This document shows, piece by piece, positions 43,192 to 55,319 of a stretch of 64,000 nt of DNA (the first letter of the stretch is position 1; the number at the start of each line of letters is the position of its first letter). Both the position numbers and the translations under genes were made by a program. The notes beneath the pieces are model-generated. The model saw only the letters and a list, made by a program, of their open reading frames with translations, did no database searches and was not told the origin of the DNA. This stretch comes from Cannabis sativa (lineage: Eukaryota > Streptophyta > Magnoliopsida > Rosales > Cannabaceae): NCBI RefSeq assembly GCF_029168945.1, contig NC_083603.1, positions 38,006,396 through 38,070,395 of the forward strand, read 5' to 3'.

Positions 43192-44985
43192 TGGATTTAT
43201 GATTCTGGACTAAACTTTGTTTATTTGTTTTCTTCTTCTTATAGGCCAAGCTACTTGAACTCAATTGAGTTGGATCAAAAAGCTGGACCAAGGGTGAAAT
43301 CGTCTAGATGAAGATGAAGCTCTTCAATTTATTTTTGAATTAATTGTTTTCGTTTAAAGACAATTTGGATTTCAAATTTTAGTCAGGGATATTTATCCCT
43401 GTTTCTCTCATATTGTTGCAATACTTTTTTATTAATAAAGTTTATAATTTTCGAAATCAATATTGCAAATTATGAGATTGAGCTTCATTTAATTTATCTT
43501 CATCAATTATTACCACATTATATTTGTATGTTTGTATGTGTAAGTGTTTTTATTATTGATGCAAATTCTATAATATTTACAACTCTTCATAGAGTTATAT
43601 TAAATAAACACTGGAAATTATTTCTGTGTTTATCAATAATTGTTAATTCTCATACAATTATTAAGAATTTGTTTAATAAAAGGATCTTTTGATCTGATAG
43701 GGGTGGAGAAAAGTTAAGAAAACTATGCAGTTCAACGATCTTTTATATCTAATAAACCCTGGATAGTATTCAACTCCACATAAACTCTATCACACTAAGA
43801 GAATCATGATCTTTACAACCTTTAGGGGTGGATCATAATCTCTATATACTTAGGGATGGAGGTTATCCATAGTACCCTATATGTATATTCTTAGGGGTGG
43901 AGTCTATTCCACAATTCCCTATGTAACACATATCTTCTTTAAACATGGAAGTAATATAATGAGTCAGCTATTGTCAATATAAATTCTTAATCTTGATTGT
44001 ATGTTCCATTTCGTTTTACTGATGTAAGTAAAAGTTTGATACCTTTGAAAGTTCTTTGTTAAAGTTTCACACTACCTTAATTGAGTGGGAGAATTTTAAA
44101 ATTCTATACCCATCTTCATTAGGTTGATATTTGTGATAGATACTTAAGAACACTACTGAAAAGCAAATCTAACCATTCACATGGATAGGTATAGCTTATC
44201 AGAATTATGAGAATAAGATAAAGAACTCTAGTTCAGTCCATTCGAATGACTTGAACTTAGAATTCTTAATCCTCATAAAATTTTATGGTATCTTAATTTT
44301 GATTAATTTATCTCTGGCACCTATTTTTCACTTCAAAATACTAGTCTGCTATGTTGATGACTTAGTCTTAACTTAAAGTTTCAGACTAATACAAAAGTCA
44401 CAACTAGGTAACTCTCTAAACAATCAGAGGTTAAAAGTATAATTTAACCAGACATCTGCTATTGAGTGGGAGCTATCTGAGATGTAATCAAATAGGGAAC
44501 ATTAGAAGATATTCAAGAAAGATTTATGAAAGTGATCTATATGTCAGATATTAAGGAACTGTGTATCAGTTGTCTTTGTATCACACCATCTAATTTCGAA
44601 ATTCTGTAAGATGGTGCTTACTTTGTGGGTGGAGGAATTATTGTATAATAATTCAAGCTCTACCAGAGAAGAACTATAACTTGGTCTATTCGAAAATACC
44701 AGAAAGTTATATCACTGAAGAAAAGTCTACACTGTATTATCTCAATTACATATTTTAAAATATGAGAGATATGTCTTCTGTTAATTCAGATGTACTTTCA
44801 AAACAGTAAAGATTTCAGTATCCCTTGATGAGTAAAGCATATAGTAAAGGATGTTTCATAAGTGTATTTATGAACTAGTTTCCAGAAGTTTGGGTGGATT
44901 CAAATATACTACACTTGATCTGAAGATCAAGACATCAGATTGACCTATTTGCACAGTTTGTTTTATATTAGTGCAAGCGGGAGTT
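43192..44985 (+). pseudogene. Copia C pol remnants
   Basis: It starts with WIYDSGLN (43192-43215), a decayed copy of the copia protease motif W-I/L-x-DSG. Later stretches (44440-44640) match the same damaged RT/RNase H remnants as in B and D, including TGGGTGGAGGAATTATT. No frame of useful length survives. AGGGGTGGA-type purine blocks recur at about 43700, 43824 and 43892. It ends in the purine-rich AAGCGGGAGTT before the LTR. Confidence 0.65.
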
Positions 44986-45599
44986 TGTTGGGTTTTATGC
45001 CCTAAATAAAAATCTTTACAATCTGATTAGTTATCAATATAAGAAATTTGAAGTGATTGATGTTCGCATGAATTGTACATGCTAATGGTTTAATATGTTT
45101 GATATGTTTATTACATTCATACACACAAAATCAGTTAAATCCAGATCATATGTTTATTCACAATTACAGTATCGTCAACACAGTGGAATGTGATTGTGAT
45201 CATATGAATCAAAAGACTTGGTCCCTGTTTCATCAGTGTTATTGGATTTACACTAATGTGATAATCAGCGATGATGTGTACTTACACTTGGAGTAAGTGT
45301 TATGTTCTTTCCAGGACATTAGTAAAGTATACTAGTTTCGAATGTATGGAGTATACATTAGACTGGACCGATATTGCAACTAAGTTAAGATATTACAAAC
45401 TTACCGATATACATATCTTTCCAAGTCAATATCAGTAGTTGATCTTAAGATTAAAAGAATCTAAATCCAGATATGCTTGGGCTCAACTCAGGAGTGCAAT
45501 TCATGTTCTTTGATTTATTAGTTAAGCCTAATTTTGGGTCAGGGTGATACGTATATTTTGGGAACATGATAGTATGATTGAGTGGGAGTGCTGAACATA
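44986..45599 (+). mobile_element. Copia C 3' LTR, first 614 bp only
   Basis: It matches 36766-37377 with few differences, then stops at GAACATA and joins LINE sequence. Confidence 0.93.
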
Positions 45600-47100
45600 T
45601 CTAAAGCATTATTTCGGCTGCGTTTTAGGATTGGCCAAATCGTGAATTTCCGCCAAATGTGTTTAGCAGAGGTGCAATACCAAAGACTGTGCTCTATGGT
45701 CTCTTCTTCCTTATGACACCAGCAGCAGAGGGGATTAACTTCCATTCCCCGGGCCCTCAACGCCATGTGAACCGGGAGCCAACCATTGCAAACTCTCCAA
45801 ATGAAATTTCTAACCTTCGGGGGAGCCTCAATCTTCCATATACCACGCCACCATTTCTTAATTTCATTATCATCCGAAGTACCTGGTGTTAATTCATTGT
45901 TTGTGCCTACTTTATACCCACTACTCACGGTATAGCAGCCATCCGGGGTGTAATGCCATATCAAATCATCATTTTGGGTTGTCGAACAAGGGGTTATACC
46001 TAAAATCATTGGAATATCATCCGGATGAAAGCACTCTTTTACTCTTTGGTTGTTCCAATGTCCATCTTCGTCTTTGATGGTGTTGACCGTGGTCCCTTGG
46101 GGGACATGAGCAGGAATGCGAAGAGAGAAAGTGGAAGGGTGAGGGAGCCACTTGTCCTCATTTATGTGAATGTCTCTTCCGGCCATAACCCTCCAACGAA
46201 TTCCTTTGTCAATAATTTTCCTTCCCCATAAGATACTTCTCCACATATAAGACCCGAACCCACAAACTTTAGCTTCCAAGAAGTTTGAATTAGTATAGTA
46301 GCACGCCTTTAGCACTCTAGCGAGCATTAAGTGAGGGTTATTGATGATCTTCCACCCTTGCTTGGCTAATAGAGATTGGTTGAACAGCTCTAAATTCTTA
46401 AAACCCATTCCCCCCTTTTCCTTTGGCATGCAAAGCTTGTTCCAATTCCCCCAATGGATTTTTTGTTTAGTATCCGAAGACCCCCACCAAAATCGAGCCA
46501 TCATTGCATGGATATCCTTAATTAGCTCCTTTGGAAGGCGAAAACAACTCATGATGTATGTTGGGATAGCTTGAATGATGGCTTTTAACAAAATTTCCCT
46601 CCCGGCTTGAGAAAATAAACTAGCTTTCCACCCTTGATATTTTGTTCTTATTTTGGTACGAATGTCTTCAAAAACTTCTTTCTTTTTCTTCCCAACTGAG
46701 GCCGGTATCCCTAGATATTTTGTATGGCAGTCCACAAGCTTCACTCCCATCATTGCAACAAGAGAAATGCCCTTTCCTTGATTGATCTGTTTTCCAACAC
46801 ACAATTCAGATTTGTCAAAATTTATTCTTTGGCCCGAAAGCAAAGAATATTCATCCAAAATAGATTTTAAGCTTTGACAATCTGAGGGAGTTGTGTCTAG
46901 AAATGTGAAACTGTCATCCGCAAAGAATAGGTGAGATAGTTTTATGTTGTCTCTACCAAACCTGAGCCCATGGAGTCTATTGGCTCTCTCGGCTTCTTGG
47001 ATGAGGCAGGACGGCCCTTCGGAGCAGAGTAAGAACATGTATGGTGAGAGGGGGTCTCCCTGACGTATGCCTTGGCTAGGATGAATTTGACCGCTGACTT
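45600..47100 (-). pseudogene. LINE-1 ORF2, C-terminal part (RT end and zf-RVT)
   Basis: An open frame of about 490 codons on the minus strand. It begins SGQIHPSQGIRQGDPLSPYMF, continues with the RT catalytic box LFFADDS, KYLGIPASVGKKKK, and a thumb/linker region. It ends with a zinc-binding reverse-transcriptase domain (WKIEAPPKVRNFIWRVC ... CCWCHKEEETIEHSLWYC). The C-terminal RNase H and poly(A) tail are missing, because the sequence changes to copia C LTR at 45599. The N-terminal half lies at 57217-59112, separated by copia D. Confidence 0.92.
47096..47100. repeat. Target-site duplication (GACTT) left of copia D
   Basis: GACTT precedes the D LTR and recurs at 57212-57216, in the middle of LINE ORF2. 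Confidence 0.95.
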
Positions 47101-48992
47101 TGTTGGGTTTTATGCCCTAAATAAAACTCATTTCAATATAATCAGATTTACTTATTAATATAGATCACAAATAACATTTAATGTTGCATGGTTCACATGA
47201 TTTATTTCATGATTATATGTACATAATGTATAAATTCATGTGAAACCCTTTTCACATACTTGATCCTGTTTATTGTGCCGTCAACACATTGGAAAGTAAA
47301 CATGACTATGTGAATAAAGTTTTCTAGATTTATCAGACATAGGGTTTTACTGATATGATAATCTACAACAGAGTTTACTTGCATTTGGAGAAGTGCTATG
47401 TTCTTTCCAGAGCATTGGTTAAAGTAAAGCTCAGGTTGGATGCATGGAGTATGCATCGGAAGGGACCGATATTGAACTTTGACTTAGATTTATTAAACTT
47501 ACCGTAATATCTATTCAAATCAATATCGCCTAGTTAATCTTAAATCAAATGATCTTAATCCTGATATGATTAGGATCAATCTCGAGAGGCTATTCGTGTT
47601 CTTCGATTTGTTAGTTAAGCCTACTTTTAGGTCAGGGTGATACGTACATTTTGGGAACACGGTAGTGCAATTGAGTGGGAGCGCTATCATAAACATGGAA
47701 TCTATAGCTTCTATCTGGTGAATAGTAAGCAAAGGATGATCTCCTTCGAGCTTGACCAAACGAACATAAATGGTGGAGTACTCATTTCACATAAGCTGAA
47801 ATATCATTTATACGGGGTCAAGTGTTTTAAGGATAAAATACATTGTAGGGTGTAACAGTAATCTAATCCCTTTACAGTGTAGATCATTCATATAGAGGAT
47901 CAGTGATCAAATTAGGATTATAACAATGGATAACTAATGATGTGTCTATATGGTGGAACATATAGAGCATTCTATATACTGAGAGTGCAATTCTAAGTTC
48001 TATGCGTGGATTCAACGAAGAATTAATAAGTTAGTGAATCTTAGTGCTAAATTCTTGATCTACTTATTGGAAGCTCGGTTATATAGACCGATGGTCCCCC
48101 CACTAGTTGAGATAATATTTCTTGTAAGACTCATGTAATTGGTTTTGATTAATCAATTATAATTCTCAAATTAGACTATGTCTTTTTGTGAATTTTTCAC
48201 TAAGTAAGGGCGAAATTGTAAAGAAAGAGTTTATAGGGGCATATTTGTTAATTATGATACTTTGTATGGTTCAATTAATAAATATGATAAATGACAATAT
48301 TATTTAATAATTATTTATAGTTATTAAATAGTTAGAATTGGCATTTAAATGATTGAATTAGGAAATTGGCATTTTTGAGAAATTCAGATACAAAAGGTGT
48401 TAAAATTGCAAAATTGCAAAGCCCAAGGCCCAATCCACTAAGTGTATGGCCGGCCACCTATTGTAGCATTTTAAATTGATTTTTTCATTATTTTAATGCC
48501 ATATAATTCAAATCTAACCCTAGTGGAATGCTATAAATAGATAGTGAAGGCTTCAGAAAAATTACACTTTTCTTCAGACTTTCTGAATCAGAAAAAACTG
48601 AGCCTTCTCTCTCCCTATCTTTAGCTGACCACTCTCTCTCTCTTCTTCATTAGAATTTCGAAATCCTTAGTGTATGAGTAGTGCCCACACACATCAAGTG
48701 ATACCTCAATCATAGTGAGGAAGATCGTGAAGAAAGATCATCAGCAAAGGAGTTTCAGCATCAAAGATTCAGAGAAAGAGATCCAGGTTCAGATATTGAT
48801 AATGCTCTGCTACAGAAAGGAATCAAGGGCTAGATATCTGAACGGAAGGAGTCATTTAATTCCGCTGCACCCAATGTAAGGTTTCTTAAACTTTATATGT
48901 GTTTATTTCATCGTTTTAAAAAGTTCTTATTTAGGATGTTAATAAACATACTTGTGAGTAGATCTAAGATCCTGGTAAAATAATTTCCTACA
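47101..48992 (+). mobile_element. Copia D 5' LTR
   Basis: It is 1,892 bp, from TGTTGGG to CCTACA, the same length as its partner at 55320. By hand I count about 20 differences between them, close to 1%. Confidence 0.96.
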
Positions 48993-51900
48993 ACTGGCCT
49001 CAGAGCCAGGGTAATTGATTTACTTACAAGAAATTTGGACTTTAAAACGATTGTTTGTATGTTCTTTGGATGGTATCATGTTGTATTGAGTGTTATTTGA
49101 TGATTGATTGATGTTTCTGAAATTTTCGTAAAAAATAATTGTGATTTCGATTCTGGAATTATTTTTATTGGATAGTATGGAAAAAATTAAGCAAGTTAGC
49201 CTTTTACAGAACTCAATTTGGATTTTATTTGAATTAGTTATGATTTTTTGAAGATTTGACAAAATCGGGACTGTGCTGATATTTTTCTGCAATCGCAGAA
49301 CTGTCTGTACAGTTTCGGATTTTTTCCTTTTTCTTCAATTTTTCATACTTTTTCATGGAATTAACTTCCAATTTTTTGTATGTTTTGTATATATACTATT
49401 ACTATTCCTAATTCAATTCTAATTATCATTTTGAATTAATTTAATTTTTTTTTAAATTAATTCAAGATATTAGTGTAATTTGAATTCGAATAGAATTAGT
49501 ATTTATCTTTTTGCTTAAAATTCTATCTTATTTTTAAATTTGATTATATTTTTTTAAATTTAAGGTCAGATTTTTTAGATATTTATAATATCTTTTAAGA
49601 TATTTATAATATCTTTTAAGATATTTAAGATATTTTAAAAATATCTTTTAAGATATTTATAAAATCTTTTAAGATATTTTAAAATATCTTATCTTTTAAG
49701 ATATTTAAAAATATCTTATCTTTTAAGATTTTTTTTAAATCTTTTTAAGATATTTTGACCTTATTTAAATTTAAAATAGATATTTATAATCATGTAATTT
49801 TAAATAGATATAAGATAAAAAGTAGGTTTAATTTAAATTTTTTTTTATTTTCGAAATTTAATTTTAAATTTCGAAATTAATTTTTTTTTAAATTATTTTT
49901 CGAATATTAAATTTTTTTTTAATTTAATTATTTATTTATTCGAAATTATTTATTTATTCGAAATTATTTATTTAAAATTAAATAAATCCTACTTCCAACT
50001 ATCCAGCTAACCCTGTTGCAGGAGTATGTGTTTTAACTTATGTGTAAGTTTTTCAAAACCTATTATTACTTGATTGCAAATAGCCATGGTTACCTTTTGC
50101 CAGATCTAATGATCTGATGGCTCCCTTGGTCAAGATAATAATTTGTAACATGTATAATTTACAATCTTCTTTCACCTGTGTATGACCTAGCAACATGATA
50201 GGACCCATCCAAAGTGTGCCTGTGTGAGCCTATGTGTTTAATTTTATTATAGATGCATATAGGTTAATGTTGCTAAAATAAATTATCATAGTTCTTGATA
50301 GGATTTATTTAGGCCCATTTAGTTTTTGGGCCTATTCAATTAATAACAATTGTTCTTATTAAGGTTAAATTCCTCTCTTTTGGGCCTTGTGTGAGAGTTG
50401 GGAGCCATAGAAGTGGGTACGACATACTGAACCCAACACCCCCTCACACAAACTACCCCAATTGTGAAGGCCCATTTGCCTAATTTGAATGACTGTACTA
50501 GGTTAATTAAACTAGTTTAACCTAATTAAAATAGAATTAGCAACATAATTAATTTCATTTATTTTGAAATTAATTTAAGAAAAATATAGTTTAAAGAATT
50601 TTTTATTCTAAGCTAAACTATATGTATTTTCGTGTATTTAATTAAATATAGAATTATAACCATCTAGATTCTTTCTGGAGCTTAATTTAAATTTTTCATT
50701 AAATATTCCTATTTAAGTTGATATTTAGTTATCTACAACTAATCAACTTAAATCTGAATATCTTTTGAATTCAAAATTTCAAAATTAATTTGAGGAATTT
50801 TAGGCATTGGTTATTAAGATTCTTTAGATATTTTTTTAAGTTAATATCTTTTCGAATATTAACTTAAAATTGAATATTCTCAAATTAAGTGGTTACAACT
50901 TAATTTTTGATATTTAATTAAATTTAAATTTGAAAAATATTTAAGTTCTAGATTTTTTCTAATACAACTTAAATTAGATATTTTTTCAAATTTTGTGGAA
51001 ATGATACTTAGTCAAATAAGATATTTTCTAGATAGTTATTTCTAGACTACTTATTATTTCTAATATTAAATAGGAAAATATTATACATTGTGAAATTAAT
51101 TATTTAAATAATTAATTTTGGTACAATTTATTTTAAGTATATTTTTCCTAGTATTAAACTAGAAATTAATAATTAAGCCTTCTCTACACTTAATTATTTA
51201 TTTCTTGAATTTAATACATTTAATTAATTTGAAAATTAAATATCTAAGTTGATTTTTATCATCATACTTAAATATTTCTTTTTCATGACATTTAATTAAA
51301 TAGAAAAACTATTTTTAGTTGAAATTTAATTTTTCAACTAAATTTAAATAATTTTCAAAATATATTTTTTCTTTATTTTATTAATCAATTTTCGAAATTG
51401 CATTTCTTAAATGCTAGAATTTCGAATTTTATCTTGAAAAATAGATTAAGTTGTAAATTAATTATTTATTTTAATTAATTCTTGGATCAACTTAAATCAA
51501 TGATTTTTTCATTTATTGATTAATTTAAAATAAATTGAATTAAACTATATTATTAGAAATTGAATTAATTAGTCAAAGGAAAATCTAGATAGGTGATATT
51601 TTTGCTTGAAGTATTTTTCTAGTGTATTTAATTAAATAGAAAATTAATATTTAAGTTGATTTTCATCATCATACTTAAATATTTGAAATTTTTCTTATAT
51701 ATTTAATTAAATAGGAAAATTATATTTTTTGTTGTAAATTAATTTTATTAATTAATTTTGGGCCAACATTAAATTAGTATAATTTTTCTAGGATTTATTT
51801 TTTATTTTAACATGCATTTTTCGAAAATTGTATTCTTAAATACTTTAATTTTTCGAAATGCAATATATATTTATAGAAAATTAAATTTGAGTTGTAAATT

Positions 51901-54900
51901 AATTTAAATTAATTTTGTAACAACTTAAATATTTTTTTCTAAATATTTATTGAAAATTATTACTAAGATGGAAATAATTCATGTTATTTTCATATCCATC
52001 TAAGTAAAATTTATAAATATTAAATTAAAATTTATATTTAGAATTCTTTCATTCTAAATTGGAAATTTTAATTAAATAAATATATATTTAAAATAAATAG
52101 AATAAATAAAGAGAATCAAAGAAAATACAACTCACTTTAAATAATGAGCTTGATTATTATTAAGATATTCGATCTCCATTGTGGGTTTTACACCGCGTTT
52201 GTTTTAGTGAGTAATCCTCCCTAATGGAGGAACGTTCATTAGCAATTTCGCACCGTTTAATCTCGAATGATAAGTAGTTTGTAAGTGTTTTGTATGGTAT
52301 AGATCACCCTAATGGTGGCGACCATACTTGACTTGCAAATTATGAAACAATGGTGGAAGCTCATAAGATAGAATTGCCTTGACTCTCGCCTAAACAAGAC
52401 AACACTGAATTCCAATCTTGATCGAATAAAAGGTTGCTAGAATGGTTATCATTTTAGATGAGCTGACAACTCTATTCAATGGATGATGCTTTGACTCTCG
52501 CCTAAACGGGACACTGTATCAGTTTGTTGAAAAACCTTGGAAATTATTTAGGATTGTAAGTTTTAGTATTTTCACTTGTCATTCCTACTTGCTATATGCT
52601 TATAATTTCTGAATTGTGTATGAATTTATATTGAACCATGTTATTTTCTGTTATTAAGTTGTAGTTTAATTTCGAATCTTCATTGTTGGTCTAACATGTT
52701 TGTTTTTCTAATGAGATAAATCCCTAATGGATTTTCACCATTAGACATACATAATAGTGTAAGATCTCGAAAGATAAATATTGTATATGCGACATCTAGC
52801 TGTTCATCAATTGATGACACCTTAGACTAGTATTTTACGATATGAAACAAGAAGATTGTATAAATAAGATTACTTTGACTTTCGCTAATCGAAGCATCGT
52901 TGGATTCTTATTTATAATCGAAATTATCCTAATTCCTCTTCGCTTATTCATTTCGAATTAGCTCCATAATATATCATTGGATGAATGGTCTATAAATCAT
53001 TTCATGTCATTATATTTTCTCTTAAGAAATTAAATGACGCTTATGATTATAATCCCGAAATTCTATTCCCAATTGATATAAATCCTCAATCTTAGAAATC
53101 TCCTACTTGTATGGGCAAATCAGACTTAGAGTTATATAAGTAGTGCTGGTCCAAGATAGAATTACTCATAATATTTGGTATAAATTTAAGTCTTTGACTT
53201 TAATTTTAGATTCCAAATAGAAATTTTCTTATATTTCTAATTCCAGAATACAATACAGTTACACTTTCTCAAGTGCTTAATATCCATCTTTTATTAATGG
53301 ATTCAAACTGTATGGAATATGAGTTAGGTATTCTGTGACCAGGATCCACTTGCACTATTCTAAGAATTCTTTTATAAACCTAAGTCATCAAAAGACACTA
53401 CCACATTTTTTTTAATCTATGGCATTTGTATCTTGTTCATAGTGGATTTGACAAGATCAATCTCTGCAAAGAGTTAATATGCCTATATCCACTGAAAGTA
53501 GTTCATCTCATTCGCAGATGGATGTACATTCAGGGGTGGATATGAGTTTTTCGTTGTATTCTTAAAACGATAACTCTAGATTATACCTTATGCAAAGAAA
53601 TTTGAAATGTTTGAAAAATTTCATTAATTTCTAGCAATGGTTAAACACCATTAAGGTATGTGGTTAAAGATCTTACGAACTGATAGGGGTGGAGAAATAG
53701 TTAGTAGATATGCAGTTCAAAGATCATTAAATTGATTTTTGAATTATATCCAAACTTACCTCCCCAGAAATTTCGAGTTGCATATTGATGATTAGTTACT
53801 AGTCGTTGCCTAAATCCTTCTATGGTAATACAATTTCAGAATGATGTCATGGTTGTATACTTAATGTAAATCATTACTAGATTCATGGATGACCTAATCA
53901 AAATCTTAAGAAAAGCTAGAACTGTTAACCATGGTTTGTTAGCTGTTCTAAGTGATTAGGGGTGGACCATCCCATTGTCAATAGATAAGAAAGTGTTTGT
54001 TCAAACAAATACTACTTTTCTAAGATAATGACTAAGTCTGAAAACAAGTAGCAAATAAAGGAGATATTTTTCTTGATTCCAAAAGTGTTCTATCATCTTA
54101 TATAACATATGATGATCCCACTGCCTCTGTTGTCTTGTCACAACCAAAGAGGTTAATACCATTTTCTTAGACATAATTCACGGTACCTTGTCGTAGTGGG
54201 AGAGTTTCTAGGAACTCACCTTCTTATGACTTGGGAGACACTAGTGATTAAAATCCATTGTGAGTTTAAACAAGTAATGGATTGTCAAGATAAGAAACTA
54301 AGAAGAAAGCCAATAGAACTATGGTTTAATCCATTCACATGGAGTAACCTAAAGTTTTCTATTACAAGGACATAAAAGGAAATTTTCGTTTATAAGTCCA
54401 TTCAATGGACTTAACAAAACTTCCTGTTCCTAGTATTATAGGTTTGAGTTTATCTAAACCTATGGCTTGTGGTATACCTGGTAATTACTTACTCTAATGC
54501 AAGCAACTTATTTTAGCAAGATGCTGAAGCATTTTCTTTCTAATGGCAATCTATAGAAGCTTCACAACTTCTTAGGTATAGATTTTATTTATCTAAGGAA
54601 AAGTTTCAACTATTCCAAAAAAGATAAAGCCATGAAAGAATTTCTTAAATTAACAGTGAGAGGTCTTAGATATGCTTTTGTATGCCTTAGACCAGACACC
54701 TGCTGTTGAGTGGGAGTAATGAGTAGGTATCAGATTAATCAAGGATAAGAACATTAGAAGACAATCAAGTAAGATTAAGAAGAGGAACTATATGTTAGTC
54801 TATAAGGGTGTGTTTAAAACTCTTAGACTACACAATATCAGATTTTGAAATTTACCTTTGTGCTAGTAAATCTTTCTGATAAGATGGTGGTTACTCTGGG

Positions 54901-55319
54901 GGTGGAATAGTGATTTTGGAGAAGTGTAAAAACCTATCTGAAGTCTCTAGGTCTACCAGATAGAGACTGAATGTTAAAGCTGCAGGAAAGGTACTTATTC
55001 AGTCTAAGGAAAGTTCTATACATTTTTGGCATCATTCCAAATTGCCTTAAACTACTAGTGTTAATTTCCTGATTAACCAAAAGTAGTTGCCAAAGATATA
55101 GAATCCAGTATCCCAAGAGAGTAGACATATAGAGAGGAATTTCACATTATTAATGATTTTGTGATTAAGGAAGAGTAATGGTGGAGAAAAGGTTGTGGTT
55201 AATTCAACCTTTCAGATCCTATTACGAGGAGTTTACTACTGCTACACTTGATTTGTATATCAAGGTGTTGAGATTATTTGAAACGCACTTTTTGTTTTAT
55301 ATTAGTGCAAGTGGGAGTT
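48993..55319 (+). mobile_element. Copia D interior, non-coding
   Basis: The altered PBS TGGCCTCAGAGCC lies at 48995-49007. A long AT-rich leader follows; 49570-49740 contains tandem AAGATATTT/ATATCTTTT units. CTAAT-loop hairpins are at 52216-52230, 52305-52317 and 52719-52733. Purine blocks AGGGGTGGA occur at about 53533, 53685, 53949 and 54897. A decayed RT/RNase H stretch (54690-54920) still shows SRYQINQG and GGGIV-like pieces. The polypurine tract AAGTGGGAGT is at 55309-55318. Confidence 0.8.

Larger units (their letters stand above)
36766..45599 (+). mobile_element. Copia element C: gag-only non-autonomous element, 3'-truncated
   Basis: It has a 5' LTR, a very long AT-rich leader (38685-42303), a gag gene and a decayed pol region, then the first 614 bp of the 3' LTR. 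Sequence switches to a LINE at 45600 and the missing 1.3 kb of LTR does not reappear beyond the LINE. The design (large size, gag kept, no pol) corresponds to elements described as TR-GAG. Confidence 0.85.

Noticed and set aside
47202..47456. Conserved small ORFs in copia D LTRs (47202-47456 and 55421-55675; 47520-47759 and 55739-55978)
   Set aside because: Their conservation reflects two copies of one LTR. They span the LTR 5' region without recognisable domains and are disrupted in the C LTR.
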